48,239 nt of DNA. Origin: CALJIC01 sp039805565 (GTDB lineage Bacteria > Chloroflexota > Chloroflexia > Chloroflexales > Roseiflexaceae). Shown here piece by piece: positions 1 through 7,962 of this stretch. Each line of letters opens with the position of its first letter. Position 1 is the first letter of the stretch. The notes under the pieces are model-generated. The model ran no database searches and was not told where the DNA came from. It was given only the letters and a program-made list of their open reading frames with translations. A program made the translations under genes and the position numbers. The DNA is taken from NCBI GenBank assembly GCA_039805565.1, contig JBDLTZ010000169.1, forward strand, positions 1 through 48,239. Reading direction: 5' to 3'.

Positions 1-1
1 C

Positions 2-718
2 ACTCGCGCGCACCTCGAGCGACTGCGCCGCTACGACACGCCCACGATCTGCAACCTGATCGAGCTGTTCGACGTCCGCTCGCGCACTGCTGGCTACATG
101 GATGCGCGCATCCAGGCGGCCTTCCCGGACCTCCCGCCGGCGGTGGGCTTCGCGGCCACGGCCACATTTCGCGCCTCGGCCCCGCCCGCCGCCGGGGACA
201 GCTACTCCGGCATGGAGGCGCAGGTCGAGCGCTTCGGCGAGCTGCCTGGCCCGGCGCTGGTAGTGTTCCAGGACCTCGACAGCCCGGCGGTCGCGGCGAC
301 GTTCGGCGAGGTGATGTGCACGGTGTACCAGGCGTTCGGCGCCGCCGGGCTGATCACGAGCGGGGCCGGGCGCGACCTGGACCAGGTGCGGGCGATCGAC
401 TTCCCGGTGTTCACCGGCGGCACGATCTGCTCCCACGGCTACACCCAGGTCCTGCAGCTGCACGTGCCGGTGCACGTCGGCGGGCTGGTGGTGCGGCCCG
501 GCGACCTGCTGCACGCCGACCGCAACGGCGTCACATCCATCCCGCCGGAGATCGTGCCCGAGCTGCTGGACATCGCCGACCCGTTCGTCGCAGCCGAGCT
601 GGTGGTGCTGGAGGCGATGCGCGGCGGGGATGCCACGCCCGCGAAGCTGCGCGAGGCCAGGGCTGAGTCCAAGGCGCGCATGGCCGCGCTGCAGGCGCAG
701 GTTTCACGAGGGGTATAA
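2..718 (+). CDS. RraA-family protein (5' end cut by window edge)
   Basis: The frame is open from base 2, so the gene begins outside the window; the first ATG at 98 is internal. The visible 238 codons cover most of an RraA-like fold. A conserved stretch with G-A-G-R-D-L-D is followed by DFPVF and then V-x-V-G-G-x-V-V-R-P-G-D-L-x-x-A-D-x-x-G-V, which are the substrate and metal pocket motifs of the RraA/4-hydroxy-4-methyl-2-oxoglutarate aldolase superfamily. The Arg-Asp pair used by the aldolases is present. Family members are either RNase E inhibitors (RraA proper) or class II pyruvate aldolases and oxaloacetate decarboxylases. Sequence alone does not decide between these, and an aldolase-like role is at least as likely as RNase control. 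It ends convergently with the transporter downstream. Confidence 0.82.
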   Translation, partial: TRAHLERLRRYDTPTICNLIELFDVRSRTAGYMDARIQAAFPDLPPAVGFAATATFRASAPPAAGDSYSGMEAQVERFGELPGPALVVFQDLDSPAVAATFGEVMCTVYQAFGAAGLITSGAGRDLDQVRAIDFPVFTGGTICSHGYTQVLQLHVPVHVGGLVVRPGDLLHADRNGVTSIPPEIVPELLDIADPFVAAELVVLEAMRGGDATPAKLREARAESKARMAALQAQVSRGV

Positions 719-730
719 GATATGGGAGGG

Positions 731-755
731 TCAGGGAGAGCAAGGCCCTCCCTGA
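731..755. terminator. Hairpin between convergent genes
   Basis: An 8-bp perfect inverted repeat (TCAGGGAG / CTCCCTGA, 9-nt loop) lies in the short gap between the convergent RraA-like and MFS genes. There is no T-tract on either side, so it is a stem-only, possibly bidirectional terminator. Confidence 0.45.
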
Positions 756-768
756 AACCCACCTCCCC

Positions 769-2070
769 CTACGCCGCCGGGGCGGGCTCCTGGCCCACCG
801 CCGGGGTGTGGCGCGGCTCGCGCACCCACAGCGCGAGCATCGCGGCGGCGACGAGCGCCAGCGCGGCTGCCAGAGCGAACATCGGCGGGTAGCCGAGCTG
901 TGAGGCCAGCCAGCCGCCGGCCAGCGGCGCCAGCGCCGACATCGGCGAGAGCAGCGTGTTCGTCAGGCCGATGAACGTCGGGCGGTCCTCGTCGGCGCAG
1001 AACTCGGGGATGATCGTCAGGAATGAGGCCGAGTCAGCCGCCAGAAACGCGCTCATCAGCGCGAAGGCCACCGCCAGCCAGTGCCACGAGGGCGCTATGG
1101 CGGCGGTGAGCCCGGCGAGTGCCAGGGCCGCCGCGCCACCCACCAGCACCACCTTGTGCCCGCGCCGGTCGGCCAGGATGCCCCAGAGCGGGTTGAGCAG
1201 CGCCTGCGCCCCGATCAGTACGCCGGTGAGCAGGCCCACCTCGGCCCCGCCCAGATCGAAGCGCTGCACGCCGTACACCATGAAGAAGCCGCCCGCCATC
1301 ATCGACGCCCGCCCGACGCCCATCGTGGTGACGTAGCGCGTGAAGTTGCGGTTCTCGCGTAGGATGGACGGCAGCCGCCGCAGGTAGTCGCCCATCGAGG
1401 TGCGCGGGCGCACGTTCGGGCTGGGCGGCTCGCGGTTCAGAATCAGGCCGACCCATGAGATCACCATCGAGGCGAAGGCCAGGAAGAACAGCAGCGCGAA
1501 GCCATCCGGGAAGGGCCAGCGTTCGAGCACCACGCCGATCACCGCCGCCCCCGCCACGCCCATCAGCGCGCCGAGCCCGAAGCTGAGACCGGTGAACAGG
1601 CCGCGTCGGCGCACGGGGATGACTTTGGAGACCATGTCGAACCAGGCCGGTGTGGCGAACCCGGCCGACGCGCCCGAGATTCCGAAGCAGAGCACCAGCG
1701 CCGCCAGGGCCAGCTCCGGGGCTGGCACGGCCAGGAACAGCACGGCGATGCCGGCGAAGAGGAAGGGCATCCGCTCGCCTACACCGCCCACCAGCGAGAC
1801 AAACGGCTTCTTGCGCGGCATGGCCTCGGACACGCTGGCGCCGAGCAGCTGCGGCAGGTAGATCCCGAGGCTGTACACGGCCGGCACGAGGCCGATCGCG
1901 ACGGTGGAGGTGGTGAGCTGGCTCACCAGCAGCGGGATGACGGTCTCGCGCGAGATGAGGCTGATCCCAAACATAATGAACGAGAGGTCCACCAGGTTCA
2001 CGCCGAAGTTCCAGCGGAAGTTACGCTCGATCTCGCGCTCGAAGGCGGTGGTTGGGGTTGACTCGGCCAC
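769..2070 (-). CDS. Major facilitator superfamily transporter
   Basis: This 433-residue protein has about twelve hydrophobic segments in two halves and a soluble N-terminal leader of about 20 residues, the usual size and pattern for an MFS carrier. The loop between TM2 and TM3 carries basic residues (AMPRKKPF), and the equivalent loop of the second half reads ILADRRGHKVVLVGG, the classic G-x-x-x-D-R-x-G-x-K/R signature. The substrate cannot be told; the closest general type is an efflux or sugar/drug MFS. The start is a GTG with AAGGT about 8 nt upstream. A TATAAT box at 2174-2179 would give a leader of about 95 nt that contains the GGGCACAG hairpin at 2123-2156. Confidence 0.85.
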   Translation of the reverse strand: MAESTPTTAFEREIERNFRWNFGVNLVDLSFIMFGISLISRETVIPLLVSQLTTSTVAIGLVPAVYSLGIYLPQLLGASVSEAMPRKKPFVSLVGGVGERMPFLFAGIAVLFLAVPAPELALAALVLCFGISGASAGFATPAWFDMVSKVIPVRRRGLFTGLSFGLGALMGVAGAAVIGVVLERWPFPDGFALLFFLAFASMVISWVGLILNREPPSPNVRPRTSMGDYLRRLPSILRENRNFTRYVTTMGVGRASMMAGGFFMVYGVQRFDLGGAEVGLLTGVLIGAQALLNPLWGILADRRGHKVVLVGGAAALALAGLTAAIAPSWHWLAVAFALMSAFLAADSASFLTIIPEFCADEDRPTFIGLTNTLLSPMSALAPLAGGWLASQLGYPPMFALAAALALVAAAMLALWVREPRHTPAVGQEPAPAA

Positions 2071-2122
2071 GGGGGCGACCTTCTTTCTGGGTCTGGCGCT
2101 GCTTTCCTGCCGCAGGGCACGC

Positions 2123-2156
2123 AGAGGGCACAGAGGTGGTTACACCCCCATGCCCT
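2123..2156. repeat. GGGCACAG-type imperfect hairpin (copy 1)
   Basis: This sequence starts AGAGGGCACAGAGGTGG and ends CCCCCATGCCC. It can fold with GGGCA/TGCCC and GGTG/CACC pairing. It lies just past the stop of the alkyltransferase-like gene and inside the likely leader of the MFS gene. The same GAGGGCACAGAG core recurs at 29605 and 42195. Confidence 0.45.
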
Positions 2157-2173
2157 TCTTGGCCTCACAGGCC

Positions 2174-2179
2174 ATTATA
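2174..2179 (-). promoter_or_regulatory. Candidate -10 box for the MFS gene
   Basis: A perfect TATAAT on the minus strand about 105 nt upstream of the GTG start. No convincing -35 is visible, so support is moderate only. Confidence 0.35.
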
Positions 2180-2230
2180 CCGCCAGTGACGCCATAGCTG
2201 CGGCAGACTCAGCGTCGGCGTGGGACACGC

Positions 2231-2623
2231 TCAGAACAGGCTGAGCTGCTCACCCTCCTCGCGGTGCGGCAGAGTCTGGAAGCCGTGCTCGGCGGCCCAC
2301 GCGGCATCTGGCCCGCCCCAGCGGAAGCGGGCCATCGGCGCGCGGCTCTGCTCGTCGAAGGTCACACCCTCACCCTCGAGCAGGTGGCGCTGCTCCAGGC
2401 CGCGGGTGCTGATCGCGCCCTCGCGGTTGACGACGCGCTGCCAGGGGACGAGCGCGGCGCGGGCCGGCGGGAGCTCACCGAGCGCGTAGCCTACCGTACG
2501 CGCATCGCAGCCGCCGCCTACCACTGCCGCCACGTCGCCGTAGCTCGCGAGCTGGCCGGGCGGGATCTGCTGCACCACAAGGTAGATGCGCTCGTAGAGC
2601 GCCTGCTCGGCGGGGGTGGACAT
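2231..2623 (-). CDS. Alkyltransferase-like protein (ATL, MGMT family)
   Basis: This 130-residue protein matches the DNA-binding domain of O6-alkylguanine-DNA alkyltransferases: a PPGQLASYGDVA helix-turn-helix start, an RTVGYAL recognition helix and a VPWQRVV motif. In active MGMT the motif is PCHRV; here Cys is replaced by Trp (PWQRV), which defines the ATL subfamily. These proteins bind and flip O6-alkylguanine without repairing it and hand the lesion to nucleotide excision repair. The ATG at 2623 is chosen because GGGAGA stands 5-7 nt upstream and the homology starts there; an in-frame ATG at 2686 lacks support. A uvrA gene occurs elsewhere in the window, though not linked. Confidence 0.88.
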   Translation of the reverse strand: MSTPAEQALYERIYLVVQQIPPGQLASYGDVAAVVGGGCDARTVGYALGELPPARAALVPWQRVVNREGAISTRGLEQRHLLEGEGVTFDEQSRAPMARFRWGGPDAAWAAEHGFQTLPHREEGEQLSLF

Positions 2624-2645
2624 ATGGTTCTCCCATGAGACGGAG

Positions 2646-2676
2646 ACGGCCGGGAGGCGCAGCGCCCCCCGGCCGT
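2646..2676 (-). terminator. Strong GC hairpin after the aldolase gene
   Basis: ACGGCCGGG pairs with CCCGGCCGT (9 bp), with further inner pairing GGCGC/GCGCC. It lies between the stop of the LacD-like gene and the start of the ATL gene. It has no T-run, so it may be a terminator or an mRNA-stabilising stem. Confidence 0.4.
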
Positions 2677-2696
2677 GTTTCCCCAAGGGTGTCGCG

Positions 2697-3740
2697 CTAG
2701 CTCACGACCTGCTCGACGACCTCGATGTTCTCCTTGCCGCCGTAGGCGTTCCACCAGGGCTTCGCGCCGTGCGCCAGCACCTCGTTGAGCGCCTGGATGT
2801 TCTTCACACCGCGGTCCTCGAGCCACGCCTCGAAGCCGGCGGGGCCCTCTTTGGCGTAGGCCGGGATGCCGTCCTGCCAGGTGGCGCGGCCACAGAGCAC
2901 GCCCGAGAACTGCGTGCCGGCCTCGGCGGCCAGCTCGAGCGTCTCGCGGAAGATCTCGTCGGTGACGCCCGCGCTCAGGTAGATGAACGGCTTCTTGGCC
3001 ACCGCCGCCGACTCCTGGAACAGCCGCATGGCGTCCTGGCGGGTGTAGGCCTCCTGGCCGGCGAAGGCGCGCGTGCCGGAGACGTACTTCATGTTCACCG
3101 GCACCTCGACCTTCAGCACGTCCACGCCGTACTGCGGCTTGGAGAACTCCTGCATGTAGGCCGTGACGTACTTCGGCTTGACCTTGGCGAACTCGGCGCT
3201 GCTCTCTGCGCCCACGGCATCATCGTAGGCCAGCGGCTCGAGGAAGAACGGGATGTCGTTCGCGGCGCACTCGGCGCCCACTCGCTCGATGAAGGCGTGC
3301 TTCACCTCGTTGATCGCCTTATCGTCGAAGGCGTTGTAGTACAGCAGGATCTTGACGGCGTGGCCGCCAATCTCCACGATGCGCCGGACGCTCCAGTCGG
3401 AGAGCAGGTCCGGCAGGCGCCCCTTCACGCTGGCGTCGTAGCCTGTCTTCTCGTAGGAGACCAGCACGCCGGTGCCGGGCTCGCGCGACTTGATCGCCTC
3501 GAGGCCGTACTCGGGGTCCATCAGCATCGCGCTGGCGTACTTGGTGAGGATGCGCGTGCCGATCGTCTTGAAGGTGGACAGATCCTGGTCGGTCGCGGTG
3601 CCGCCCTCGCCGCGGGCCTTGGCGATCGCCTTCTTGAGCGACCCGCGCTGGTCCATCGCGGCCGCTGCGATCACGCCGTTCTTGTCCGCCGTGGCGTTGA
3701 TGCGATCGAACTTGCCTTTGGTCATGCGAACTTTCGCCAT
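2697..3740 (-). CDS. Tagatose-1,6-bisphosphate aldolase-like class I aldolase (LacD family)
   Basis: This 347-residue TIM-barrel protein resembles LacD throughout. Family signatures visible are AAAMDQRGSL near the N-terminus, LMDPEYG at about 74-80, VKILLYYN in the middle, and DVLKVEVPVN containing the Lys expected to form the Schiff base with dihydroxyacetone phosphate. Near the C-terminus FSGVLCGRATWQ fits the phosphate-binding region. LacD cleaves tagatose 1,6-bisphosphate to glyceraldehyde 3-phosphate and DHAP, and many homologues also use fructose bisphosphate, so it may serve glycolysis. The ATG has an ideal GAGGAGG Shine-Dalgarno sequence. A small CTCCCC/GGGGAG hairpin (3755-3771) precedes that site in the leader. 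No lac or tagatose genes are nearby. Confidence 0.85.
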   Translation of the reverse strand: MAKVRMTKGKFDRINATADKNGVIAAAAMDQRGSLKKAIAKARGEGGTATDQDLSTFKTIGTRILTKYASAMLMDPEYGLEAIKSREPGTGVLVSYEKTGYDASVKGRLPDLLSDWSVRRIVEIGGHAVKILLYYNAFDDKAINEVKHAFIERVGAECAANDIPFFLEPLAYDDAVGAESSAEFAKVKPKYVTAYMQEFSKPQYGVDVLKVEVPVNMKYVSGTRAFAGQEAYTRQDAMRLFQESAAVAKKPFIYLSAGVTDEIFRETLELAAEAGTQFSGVLCGRATWQDGIPAYAKEGPAGFEAWLEDRGVKNIQALNEVLAHGAKPWWNAYGGKENIEVVEQVVS

Positions 3741-3813
3741 GGGTTCCTCCTCATCTCCCCTTCGCGGGGAGGAGCGGGGGGCAGGGCCCCTCCAACAGAT
3801 CGCAGAAAGGTAT

Positions 3814-3838
3814 GCCCGGGGGCGACACGCCCCCGGGC
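3814..3838 (-). terminator. Perfect 11-bp GC hairpin downstream of the PAP2-like gene
   Basis: GCCCGGGGGCG pairs perfectly with CGCCCCCGGGC around a 3-nt loop. It lies right after the PAP2-like stop codon and before the aldolase leader, so it probably ends the exopolysaccharide transcript. No T-tract. Confidence 0.5.
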
Positions 3839-3848
3839 CCCCGCTGAC

Positions 3849-4481
3849 TCACTGCCCGATGAATGCGAATGCCAGCGCCATGGTCGTGGCGGAGGCGACG
3901 AACCCGGCCAGCACTTGCAGCGGCGTGTGGTTGCGTGTGCGGACGCGCGCCCAGCCCACGGCCGCCGACAGCGCCCAGAGGGCGAGGCCAAGCGGCGGGA
4001 CGTACAGCAGGGCGATGGTAGCCAGCGATCCCATGCCGGTGGCATGCATGCTGATCTTCCACGTCAGGTTGATGACGCCGCAGATCAGGCCGACCACCAG
4101 GGTGCCGATGGCCAGGGCCAGCAGCGGGCGCGGCGTGCCGATCGCCACCAGCGCGGCGATCGAGAGCAGCACCGAGACGCTGCCGAACAGGTAAAGCTGG
4201 TTGCGCTCCTCGCGCACAGAGACGTCCATGTCGCTGAACACGCCGCGCCGCAGCTGGATGATGTAGAAGATGAGCGGGGGGGTCACCTGCATCAGGATAG
4301 CGAGGCCGGCCCACGCCATGCCGTCGGGGCCGCCTCCGGGGGCGTAGTAGCCCACCACCAGATACGCGGCGATCCCGGCGAACAGGGGGTTGGTCACTAC
4401 CGACAGCAGCCTCGCCAGGGCGAGGCTTCTGGTCTCGTTGGCTGGCAGGGTGTCGTTCGTGAGGTCGTGCCGGTGCGCCAT
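3849..4481 (-). CDS. PAP2-superfamily-like integral membrane protein
   Basis: This 210-residue protein has about six hydrophobic helices. The C-terminal half keeps the outline of the PAP2 phosphatase signature: WKISMHATG (141-149) stands where the SGH-type motif is expected, and RVRTRNHTPLQVLAG (179-193) where R-x-x-x-x-x-H-x-x-x-D is expected. In the last motif the Asp is replaced by Gln (Q189), so activity is uncertain. PAP2 enzymes dephosphorylate phosphatidic acid or recycle undecaprenyl pyrophosphate, which would suit an exopolysaccharide cluster. The start follows the upstream glycosyltransferase stop by 6 nt on the same strand, so the two are probably co-transcribed. Confidence 0.68.
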   Translation of the reverse strand: MAHRHDLTNDTLPANETRSLALARLLSVVTNPLFAGIAAYLVVGYYAPGGGPDGMAWAGLAILMQVTPPLIFYIIQLRRGVFSDMDVSVREERNQLYLFGSVSVLLSIAALVAIGTPRPLLALAIGTLVVGLICGVINLTWKISMHATGMGSLATIALLYVPPLGLALWALSAAVGWARVRTRNHTPLQVLAGFVASATTMALAFAFIGQ

Positions 4482-4487
4482 GGTGGG

Positions 4488-5657
4488 TTAGCTCCGATAT
4501 AGCTCCAGAACCTGCTCAGCGGCACGTTTCCAGGTAAACTGGCGCGCCTGCTGTGGCCCTGCGACGCGCATGCGCTCGCGCAGGACCGCGTCGCTCACGG
4601 CGCGCTCTAGTGCTGCCGCGATGGCGTCGACGTTGTCCGGCGGGACGAGCAGTGCGGCGTCTCCGAGCGCCTCCGGCAAGCTCGATCTGTTCGACGCGAC
4701 GACGACGGCGCCGCAGGCCAGCGCCTCGAGCGGTGGGAAGCCGAAGCCCTCGTAGATCGAGGGGTACGCGAACGCCCAGGCAAGATTATACACCATCGGC
4801 AGGTCGGCGTCGTCCACGAAGTCCAGCACCTTGACGCGCTCGCGCAGCCCCAGGCGCTCGATCGTCTCGAACACCGGCTCGTACAGCCAGCCCTTCCGGC
4901 CGGCGATGACGAGGCTGAGCGGTGAGCCGTGAGCGTCGGTTGCCGGCTGTTGGTCGTCGGCCGTCAATCGGGCGAACGCCTCAACTAGCCGCACGAGGTT
5001 CTTGCGCGGCTCGATCGTGCTGACGAACAGGATGAAGCGCTTGGGGAGAGCGAGTCTCTGGCGGACGGGCTCGGTGACCTCGGGCGGCAGGGGGCGGAAC
5101 TGCGGCCCGATCCCGGGGTACACGACGCTGACGCGCTCGGCCGGCACGGCAAGCAGCCGCCCGAGATCACGCCTAGTGGCCTCGGAGTCGGCCAGCACCG
5201 CGTGGGCCCGCGCCAGACTCGGCGGCACCGCCCCACGCAGGTAGCGGGCCACGCTGGGCAGGGCGCACTCGGGGTGTACGAGGTAGGAGAGGTCGTGGAT
5301 AGTGACGATGCGGCGGCGCGCGGTGGTGGGCGGCAGCACGAAGTCGGGAGCGTGCAGCACGTCGAGCGGGCCGGTGAACAGCTCCACCGGGATGGGGGCG
5401 CGCAGCCGGTGCCAGAGCTGGGTCAGGCGGCGTGGCGGCAGCGGGATGGGCGCTGCGCGGACGTTGGGGTGCTCGGCGCACAGGCCGCGCAGCTCCTCGG
5501 CATAGGGCACTGTGGCCCCCGGCCAGCCCGCGGCGTAGAACAGCGTGTAGCGGTGCTCGCGCCCCTGCGCCAGGATGGCGCGCACCAGGTCGCGGGTGTA
5601 GCGGCCGATCCCGGCGCCCTGCCAGGCGGCGGCGGTGTAGTCGATGCCAATATGCAT
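4488..5657 (-). CDS. GT4-family glycosyltransferase (group 1)
   Basis: This 389-residue protein has the GT-B layout. The N-terminal domain begins MHIGIDYTAA, with GIGRYTRDL at 17-25 and a central TIHDLSYLVHPE. The C-terminal domain carries VSTIEPRKNL, VIAGRKGWLYEP, and the nucleotide-sugar motif IYEGFGFPPLEALACG, the E-x7-E signature of GT4. It probably adds a sugar to the lipid-linked glycan in the cytoplasm. About 18 residues between LTADD and LVIAG are encoded by a 7-bp-period repeat (4916-4971) and look like a lineage-specific insertion. No Shine-Dalgarno sequence is evident, because another 7-bp repeat block begins 3 nt before the ATG. It resembles the GT4 at 15282-16415. Confidence 0.9.
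   Translation of the reverse strand: MHIGIDYTAAAWQGAGIGRYTRDLVRAILAQGREHRYTLFYAAGWPGATVPYAEELRGLCAEHPNVRAAPIPLPPRRLTQLWHRLRAPIPVELFTGPLDVLHAPDFVLPPTTARRRIVTIHDLSYLVHPECALPSVARYLRGAVPPSLARAHAVLADSEATRRDLGRLLAVPAERVSVVYPGIGPQFRPLPPEVTEPVRQRLALPKRFILFVSTIEPRKNLVRLVEAFARLTADDQQPATDAHGSPLSLVIAGRKGWLYEPVFETIERLGLRERVKVLDFVDDADLPMVYNLAWAFAYPSIYEGFGFPPLEALACGAVVVASNRSSLPEALGDAALLVPPDNVDAIAAALERAVSDAVLRERMRVAGPQQARQFTWKRAAEQVLELYRS
4916..4971. repeat. 7-bp-period repeat inside the GT4 gene
   Basis: Eight consecutive heptads can be laid end to end: TGAGCGG, TGAGCCG, TGAGCGT, CGGTTGC, CGGCTGT, TGGTCGT, CGGCCGT, CAATCGG. The first three are near-identical and the next four share CGGNNGT. The block lies in frame in a loop of the protein. 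Confidence 0.6.
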
Positions 5658-5660
5658 GTC

Positions 5661-5695
5661 GTGAGTTGTGAGTCTTGAGTCGCGAGTCAGAGCTC
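5661..5695. repeat. 7-bp-period repeat upstream of the GT4 gene
   Basis: Five heptads: GTGAGTT, GTGAGTC, TTGAGTC, GCGAGTC, AGAGCTC. The array begins 3 nt upstream of the GT4 start codon (on its template side) and occupies the position of its ribosome-binding site. Confidence 0.7.
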
Positions 5696-5738
5696 AGACA
5701 GCGCTGGAGGCAGCGAGGAGCGCGTCAGCGCAGAGCAG

Positions 5739-5787
5739 GGGTTTGGGGGCGCAGCCCCCTGAAAAACAACCCCTCCCCCTCATTGAG
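5739..5787 (-). terminator. Nested hairpin after the flippase-like gene
   Basis: GGGGGC-GCA-GCCCCC is nested within GGGGTT...AACCCC, in the 107-nt gap between the flippase-like stop and the GT4 repeat leader. The position suggests a terminator or processing stem within the cluster. A-rich sequence flanks it on the plus strand. Confidence 0.4.
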
Positions 5788-5804
5788 ATTCTGCAGGGCC
5801 GAGT

Positions 5805-6905
5805 CTACTTGCGCTTGCTGAAAATATACAGCGCCAGGCCGCAGATGACGATGCTCCAGAAGTTGATCGAGCGGTCAAGGAACGTCACCGCCAGCGCGAG
5901 GCTGTGGCTGGAATCGGCCTGGACCTGGGTGGCGGCCGGCAGGAAGAGCACCAGCACCGCCGTGACCGCACCCTCCACCACGCCGAGCCCGGCCGGTGTG
6001 AGCGGCACCGCGGTGAGCAGCGAGGAGGCCAGAGCCACGAAGATCACCACCGCCAGTGGCAGGTGCAGCCCCTCGACCTCCAGCGCCTGGATGACGAAGT
6101 AGAGCCGGAAGCCCTCCAGCAGCCAGACGCCTGCGGTGAGCAGGATCAGGCGCGGCAGGATGCTCGGCTGGAACGATCTGAGCGCAGACAGCTCGAACTG
6201 GCTGTAGACGCGGTGCAGCCGCTGCGGCATGAAGCGGCGCAGGATCGGGCTGAACCAGCGCATGCCTGCCAGCCCCGCCATGATGATCGCCACCAGCACC
6301 ACTCCCGAGATGAAGATGATCCGCGTCTCGGGCGGCAGGTGGGTGCCGAACACGAACCAGCCGGAGATCACCAGGAAGGTGAACAGGCCGAGCATGTCGA
6401 GCAGCCGCTCGGCGAAGATCGTGCCGAAGGTTGAGGAGAACGAGACTTGCCCGTTGCGCTTCAGCAGGTAGCCGCGGTAGGCGTCGCCGAGCTTGGCGGG
6501 CACGATGCAGTTGGCGAACCAGGAGAGGTAGATGTACTCCATGAGCGCCGGCATCGAGGCCCACGATGTGCGCCCCTGGTGCACCGGCACGCCGGCGTTC
6601 ACCAGCAGCATACGCCAGCGGAGGGCTCGCAGCGGGAAGGTCAGGTAGAACACGCCCAGCGCGGTGAGCAGCAGCAGCGGATCGGCGCCGCGCATGTACT
6701 GCCAGGTCTGAGCGAGGTCGATGTTGAACCCGCGGAAGACGAACAGGATGATGGCGATCGCCAGCCCGAACGAGATCAGCGTCCTGGGATCGCGCAGCGA
6801 TGCGCCGAGCGAGAAGCCGCGCCGCTCCACCTCCTGGGCTGCGGGCTCCTGCGGCTGGGCCGCGTTCTCCGGCTGGGTGCGCTCGTTCGTCGTTTCGTTG
6901 ACCAT
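5805..6905 (-). CDS. Lysylphosphatidylglycerol synthase-like flippase-domain membrane protein (UPF0104/YbhN family)
   Basis: This 366-residue protein has a charged N-terminal leader of about 30 residues and then about eight membrane helices. Features of the UPF0104 (LPG_synthase_TM) fold are visible: a PLRALRWRMLL motif after the second helix, LSWFANCIVPAKLGDAYRGYLLKR (the N-x-x-P-x-x-x-G-x-x-x-R core), TIFAERLLDMLGL, and a C-terminal PLTPAGLGVVEGAV. Such proteins are linked to movement of lipids or lipid-linked sugars across membranes. Within this exopolysaccharide cluster a lipid-linked glycan transport role is plausible but inferred. The ATG at 6905 has GGGAG 6-7 nt upstream; an in-frame ATG 33 nt earlier has a poorer site. 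Confidence 0.82.
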   Translation of the reverse strand: MVNETTNERTQPENAAQPQEPAAQEVERRGFSLGASLRDPRTLISFGLAIAIILFVFRGFNIDLAQTWQYMRGADPLLLLTALGVFYLTFPLRALRWRMLLVNAGVPVHQGRTSWASMPALMEYIYLSWFANCIVPAKLGDAYRGYLLKRNGQVSFSSTFGTIFAERLLDMLGLFTFLVISGWFVFGTHLPPETRIIFISGVVLVAIIMAGLAGMRWFSPILRRFMPQRLHRVYSQFELSALRSFQPSILPRLILLTAGVWLLEGFRLYFVIQALEVEGLHLPLAVVIFVALASSLLTAVPLTPAGLGVVEGAVTAVLVLFLPAATQVQADSSHSLALAVTFLDRSINFWSIVICGLALYIFSKRK

Positions 6906-6995
6906 GTCTGCTCCCTGCTCCGCCTTCCGCCCGGCCATAGCTCTGCCGGCCTAGACTCCGTGCTCACAGCCGCGGGGTGCGCCACTCTACCACGC

Positions 6996-7955
6996 TCAGC
7001 GCGCGGCGATGACCTCGCGCTGGTACCACTCCCAGAACCGCGCCAGCCCCTGCTCCACCGAGGTCCGCGGGTCGAACCCCAGCACCCGCCGCGCCTTGCC
7101 GACGTCTGCGTAGGTGGTGGGCGGGTCGGCGGGGGGCAGCGGCCGGGGCTCGATGAGCGCACGCAGCCCCGTCACCCCCTCGAGCGCGCTGATGAAGCTC
7201 CGCAGCTCCACCGGGCTCGAGTTGCCGAGGTTGAAGACCTCGTACGGCAGGTCGGCATCGAGCGCCGCCACCACCCCTGCCACGATGTCGTCCACGTAGG
7301 TCCAATCGCGGTAGACGCCCACGCCGCCGTTGAAGAGGGTGATCGGCCGGCCGGCGCGCATCGGCTCGACGAACAGCGACGGCGTCATATCGGGCCGCCC
7401 GCGCGGGCCGTACACGGTGAAGAAGCGCACGACGCGCGTGGGTGTGCCGTACTGGTTGTGCGCGGTGTAGGCCACCACCTCGGCGGCCTTCTTGGTGGCC
7501 GCGTAGTACGAGAGCGGCCGGTCGCTGGGAGACTCCTCGCTCCAGGGGGTGGGCGACATACCGTACACCGACGAGGTGGAGGCGAGCACGAACCCGCGCG
7601 CGCCGGTTCGGCCGGCGAGGTGCAGCAGGTTGAGCGTGCCGCGCACGTTGACGTCCTCGTACAGCTCGGGGCGCTCCATCGAGGGGCGCGGCCCGGCCAT
7701 GGCGCCCAGGTGCGCCACCTTCTCGGGCCGGTGGGTGGCGAACACCTCCGCCAGCGCCGCCTGGTCGCGGAAGTCGGCCTCGACGAGCGTGTAGCCGGGG
7801 CGGCCGAGGTTGCCGGCGACGTTGCGCCGCTTGCGCGCCGGGCTGTAGTAGTCGTTGAAGTTGTCCAGGCAGATGACCTCTTCGCCGCGCGCGAGGAGCG
7901 CGTCGCAGAGATGGCTGCCGATGAAGCCGGCTCCGCCGGTGACAAGGTAGCGCAT
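6996..7955 (-). CDS. NAD-dependent epimerase, UDP-glucuronate 4-epimerase-like
   Basis: This 319-residue extended short-chain dehydrogenase starts MRYLVTGGAGFIGSHL with the glycine-rich NAD motif. It has the serine motif STSSVYG, the catalytic YYAATKK (Y-x-x-x-K), and FFTVYGPRGRPDM, a signature typical of UDP-glucuronate 4-epimerases. These enzymes interconvert UDP-glucuronate and UDP-galacturonate. The neighbouring UXS uses the same substrate, which supports the assignment. The ATG at 7955 is preferred over an upstream in-frame start because the Rossmann motif begins there and AGGGGA lies upstream. It follows the O-antigen ligase stop by 7 nt, so the two genes are co-transcribed. Confidence 0.85.
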   Translation of the reverse strand: MRYLVTGGAGFIGSHLCDALLARGEEVICLDNFNDYYSPARKRRNVAGNLGRPGYTLVEADFRDQAALAEVFATHRPEKVAHLGAMAGPRPSMERPELYEDVNVRGTLNLLHLAGRTGARGFVLASTSSVYGMSPTPWSEESPSDRPLSYYAATKKAAEVVAYTAHNQYGTPTRVVRFFTVYGPRGRPDMTPSLFVEPMRAGRPITLFNGGVGVYRDWTYVDDIVAGVVAALDADLPYEVFNLGNSSPVELRSFISALEGVTGLRALIEPRPLPPADPPTTYADVGKARRVLGFDPRTSVEQGLARFWEWYQREVIAAR

Positions 7956-7962
7956 AGTGTCG

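Noticed and set aside
2616..4502. 628-codon plus-strand frame across the aldolase and PAP2-like genes
   Set aside because: It runs through three genes and their gaps, lacks any domain and has shadow-like composition.
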